NCBI GenBank assembly: GCA_017746715.1
Contig: JAGHZQ010000037.1
Span: forward strand, 1 to 64,000
Direction of reading: 5' to 3'
DNA length: 64,000 bases
Source of the DNA: Cyanobacteria bacterium SBLK
Lineage (GTDB): Bacteria; Cyanobacteriota; Cyanobacteriia; Cyanobacteriales; Spirulinaceae
Shown here: in pieces, positions 62,966-64,000 of the stretch
Numbering within the stretch: position 1 is the first letter of the stretch
Layout: every line of letters starts with the position of its first letter
The notes under the pieces: generated by a model
What the model saw: only the letters and a program-made list of their open reading frames with translations
Told to the model about the DNA's origin: nothing
Database searches by the model: none
Made by a program: the position numbers and the translations under genes

Positions 62966-64000
62966 ATGTTTGTTTGGCTCGATCCAACCCAGCAACGTTA
63001 TCTCGATCGCATGGTAGTCGTGGCTCGGGAATCTGTCCTTCCCCAAGCAACCGACTGCGATCGCTCCGCCTGTTTTCCCACAGAGAGTTTTGCCGCGATC
63101 GTTGGCGCTAACTTGCACGCACCCGCCGTCCCCAAAGAATATGGGGGTTTGGGATTGCGTCACGATCGCCATATTTTGACCCTCTGGATGATGACGCGAG
63201 AATTGGCCAAAGTCGATCTGGCCTTTACTCGCTGTTGGGAAGGACATGGAAATGCCCAAATTTTACTGACAGGCATGGGAAATCCCCAACAACAGCAAAA
63301 ATGGTTTGCGGGAATCGTCCAACGCGGTGAAAAATGGGCGGTTTGGAGCGGCGAACCCCTTGGAAAACTGCCCGATCGAGAGGATGAGATCGGGACGCGG
63401 GTCCAAAAAGTCAATGAAGGGTATCTCATTAATGGAACTAAAGTATTTGCCACCACGTCCGTTGCTGCGGATTGGGCAATTCTCTTAGTGAGTCTTGCGG
63501 GAGCGGGAGGAGCGCGTCACCATTGTGGCAACCCGGAAGATGTTTTAATGCTAGCCTGCGACCTCACAAATGCGGGGGTCAGTTTTGATAAGAGTTGGTG
63601 GCAGCCGATAGGGATGCGAGGTTCTGTTAGCTATCGAGTGCAGTTTAAAGATGTCTTGATTCCCCAAGAGAATCTCATTGGCTATCCGGGGCAATTTCTT
63701 TTAGAAGAATGGCAAACTCGCTTTACCCCTCAATATGGAGCGGCTTTTCTCGGCGCAGCAGAAGGAGCTTACGAATACGCTTTAGATTGTATCGCACAAC
63801 AGAAAAGCGATCCCTACGTTCAGCACCGAATCGCCCGAGCCGATATTAATATTAAAACAGCCTATTTGTGGCTGCAACATATTGCCAATTTATGGGAAAC
63901 CGGCAACGAATCAGCCGCCAAACAACTCGGAAATTACGTGCGTTATTCGATCGAAAAATTAGCGATGGAAACTGTCGAACACTGCCTGCATTTATGTGGC
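62966..64000 (+). CDS. Acyl-CoA dehydrogenase family protein (3' end outside window)
   Basis: 345 codons visible from ATG 62966, open to the last base, so the gene continues beyond the window. The acyl-CoA dehydrogenase N-terminal domain (RMVVVARESVLPQATDCDRS, VPKEYGGLGL) and middle domain (KWAVWSGEPLGK, GYLINGTKVFATTSVAADWA, QPIGMRGSVSYRVQFKDV) are clear; the C-terminal helical domain begins with FLGAAEGAYEYALDCIA. The catalytic Glu region lies outside the window. Most cyanobacteria lack beta-oxidation, so a role in a specialised pathway (secondary metabolism, amino-acid-derived acyl-CoA, or a desulfurisation/hydroxylase-like flavoprotein) is likely. It has no gene partner in view. Confidence 0.88.
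   Translation, partial: MFVWLDPTQQRYLDRMVVVARESVLPQATDCDRSACFPTESFAAIVGANLHAPAVPKEYGGLGLRHDRHILTLWMMTRELAKVDLAFTRCWEGHGNAQILLTGMGNPQQQQKWFAGIVQRGEKWAVWSGEPLGKLPDREDEIGTRVQKVNEGYLINGTKVFATTSVAADWAILLVSLAGAGGARHHCGNPEDVLMLACDLTNAGVSFDKSWWQPIGMRGSVSYRVQFKDVLIPQENLIGYPGQFLLEEWQTRFTPQYGAAFLGAAEGAYEYALDCIAQQKSDPYVQHRIARADINIKTAYLWLQHIANLWETGNESAAKQLGNYVRYSIEKLAMETVEHCLHLCG

Overview
The window is a chromosomal segment from a cyanobacterium, probably a filamentous non-heterocystous type. The HIP1 palindrome GCGATCGC is scattered through coding and non-coding DNA. There is a DnaE split-intein C-half gene, a cyanobacterial-type PFOR (NifJ), a CIRCE-controlled stand-alone groEL, a group 2 sigma factor, DUF3386 and DUF3727 proteins, XisI, and heptameric short tandem repeats between genes. 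No tRNA, rRNA or CRISPR array was seen.

Layout. 1-10 kb: end of a DUF2130 gene, then nifJ with a dihydroorotate-dehydrogenase-like partner, a DUF3386 protein, murF and an unrecognised cyanobacterial protein. 10-17 kb: a giant kinase/ATPase/GAF/histidine-kinase protein followed by a receiver-histidine kinase, probably one signalling unit. 17-27 kb: dnaE-C with its intein half, an MscS channel with a cNMP-like domain, an unknown membrane protein, DgkA, two decayed toxin-antitoxin loci, fthC, a W-x-Y-P-N-G repeat protein and an orphan sugar ABC permease. 27-36 kb: a PAS/GAF/GGDEF/EAL protein, a Urc1-like GTP cyclohydrolase II homologue, mutY, a group 2 sigma factor and a second GGDEF protein.

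36.4-45.9 kb: the most unusual region, a five-gene minus-strand operon with overlaps or very short gaps. In transcription order it encodes (1) a winged-helix AAA ATPase, (2) a 1320-residue AAA-HEPN-dynamin-like GTPase protein, (3) a P-loop GTPase, (4) an unrecognised protein with a possible small HTH, and (5) an AAA-vWA protein. The AAA modules of proteins 2 and 5 look like duplicates. Each is joined to the next domain exactly at an in-frame ATG that keeps its own Shine-Dalgarno sequence, so each gene may make a full-length and a short product. This set of parts resembles NTPase/GTPase-centred conflict (defence or cell-suicide) systems; it is the best candidate here for an undescribed system. 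Just beyond it lie a 57-codon ORF, a truncated xisH and an intact xisI.

46.7-64 kb: groEL with a perfect CIRCE, an HD-GYP response regulator, an MnmC-like methyltransferase, then an envelope cluster (LCP protein, DUF3727, mltG, yqeG) with heptad repeats filling the gaps, a PIN-domain remnant, proB, two tandem secreted paralogues, a RodZ-like protein, a J-domain protein, a PepSY-like membrane protein, a polysaccharide flippase, and an acyl-CoA dehydrogenase cut by the window end.
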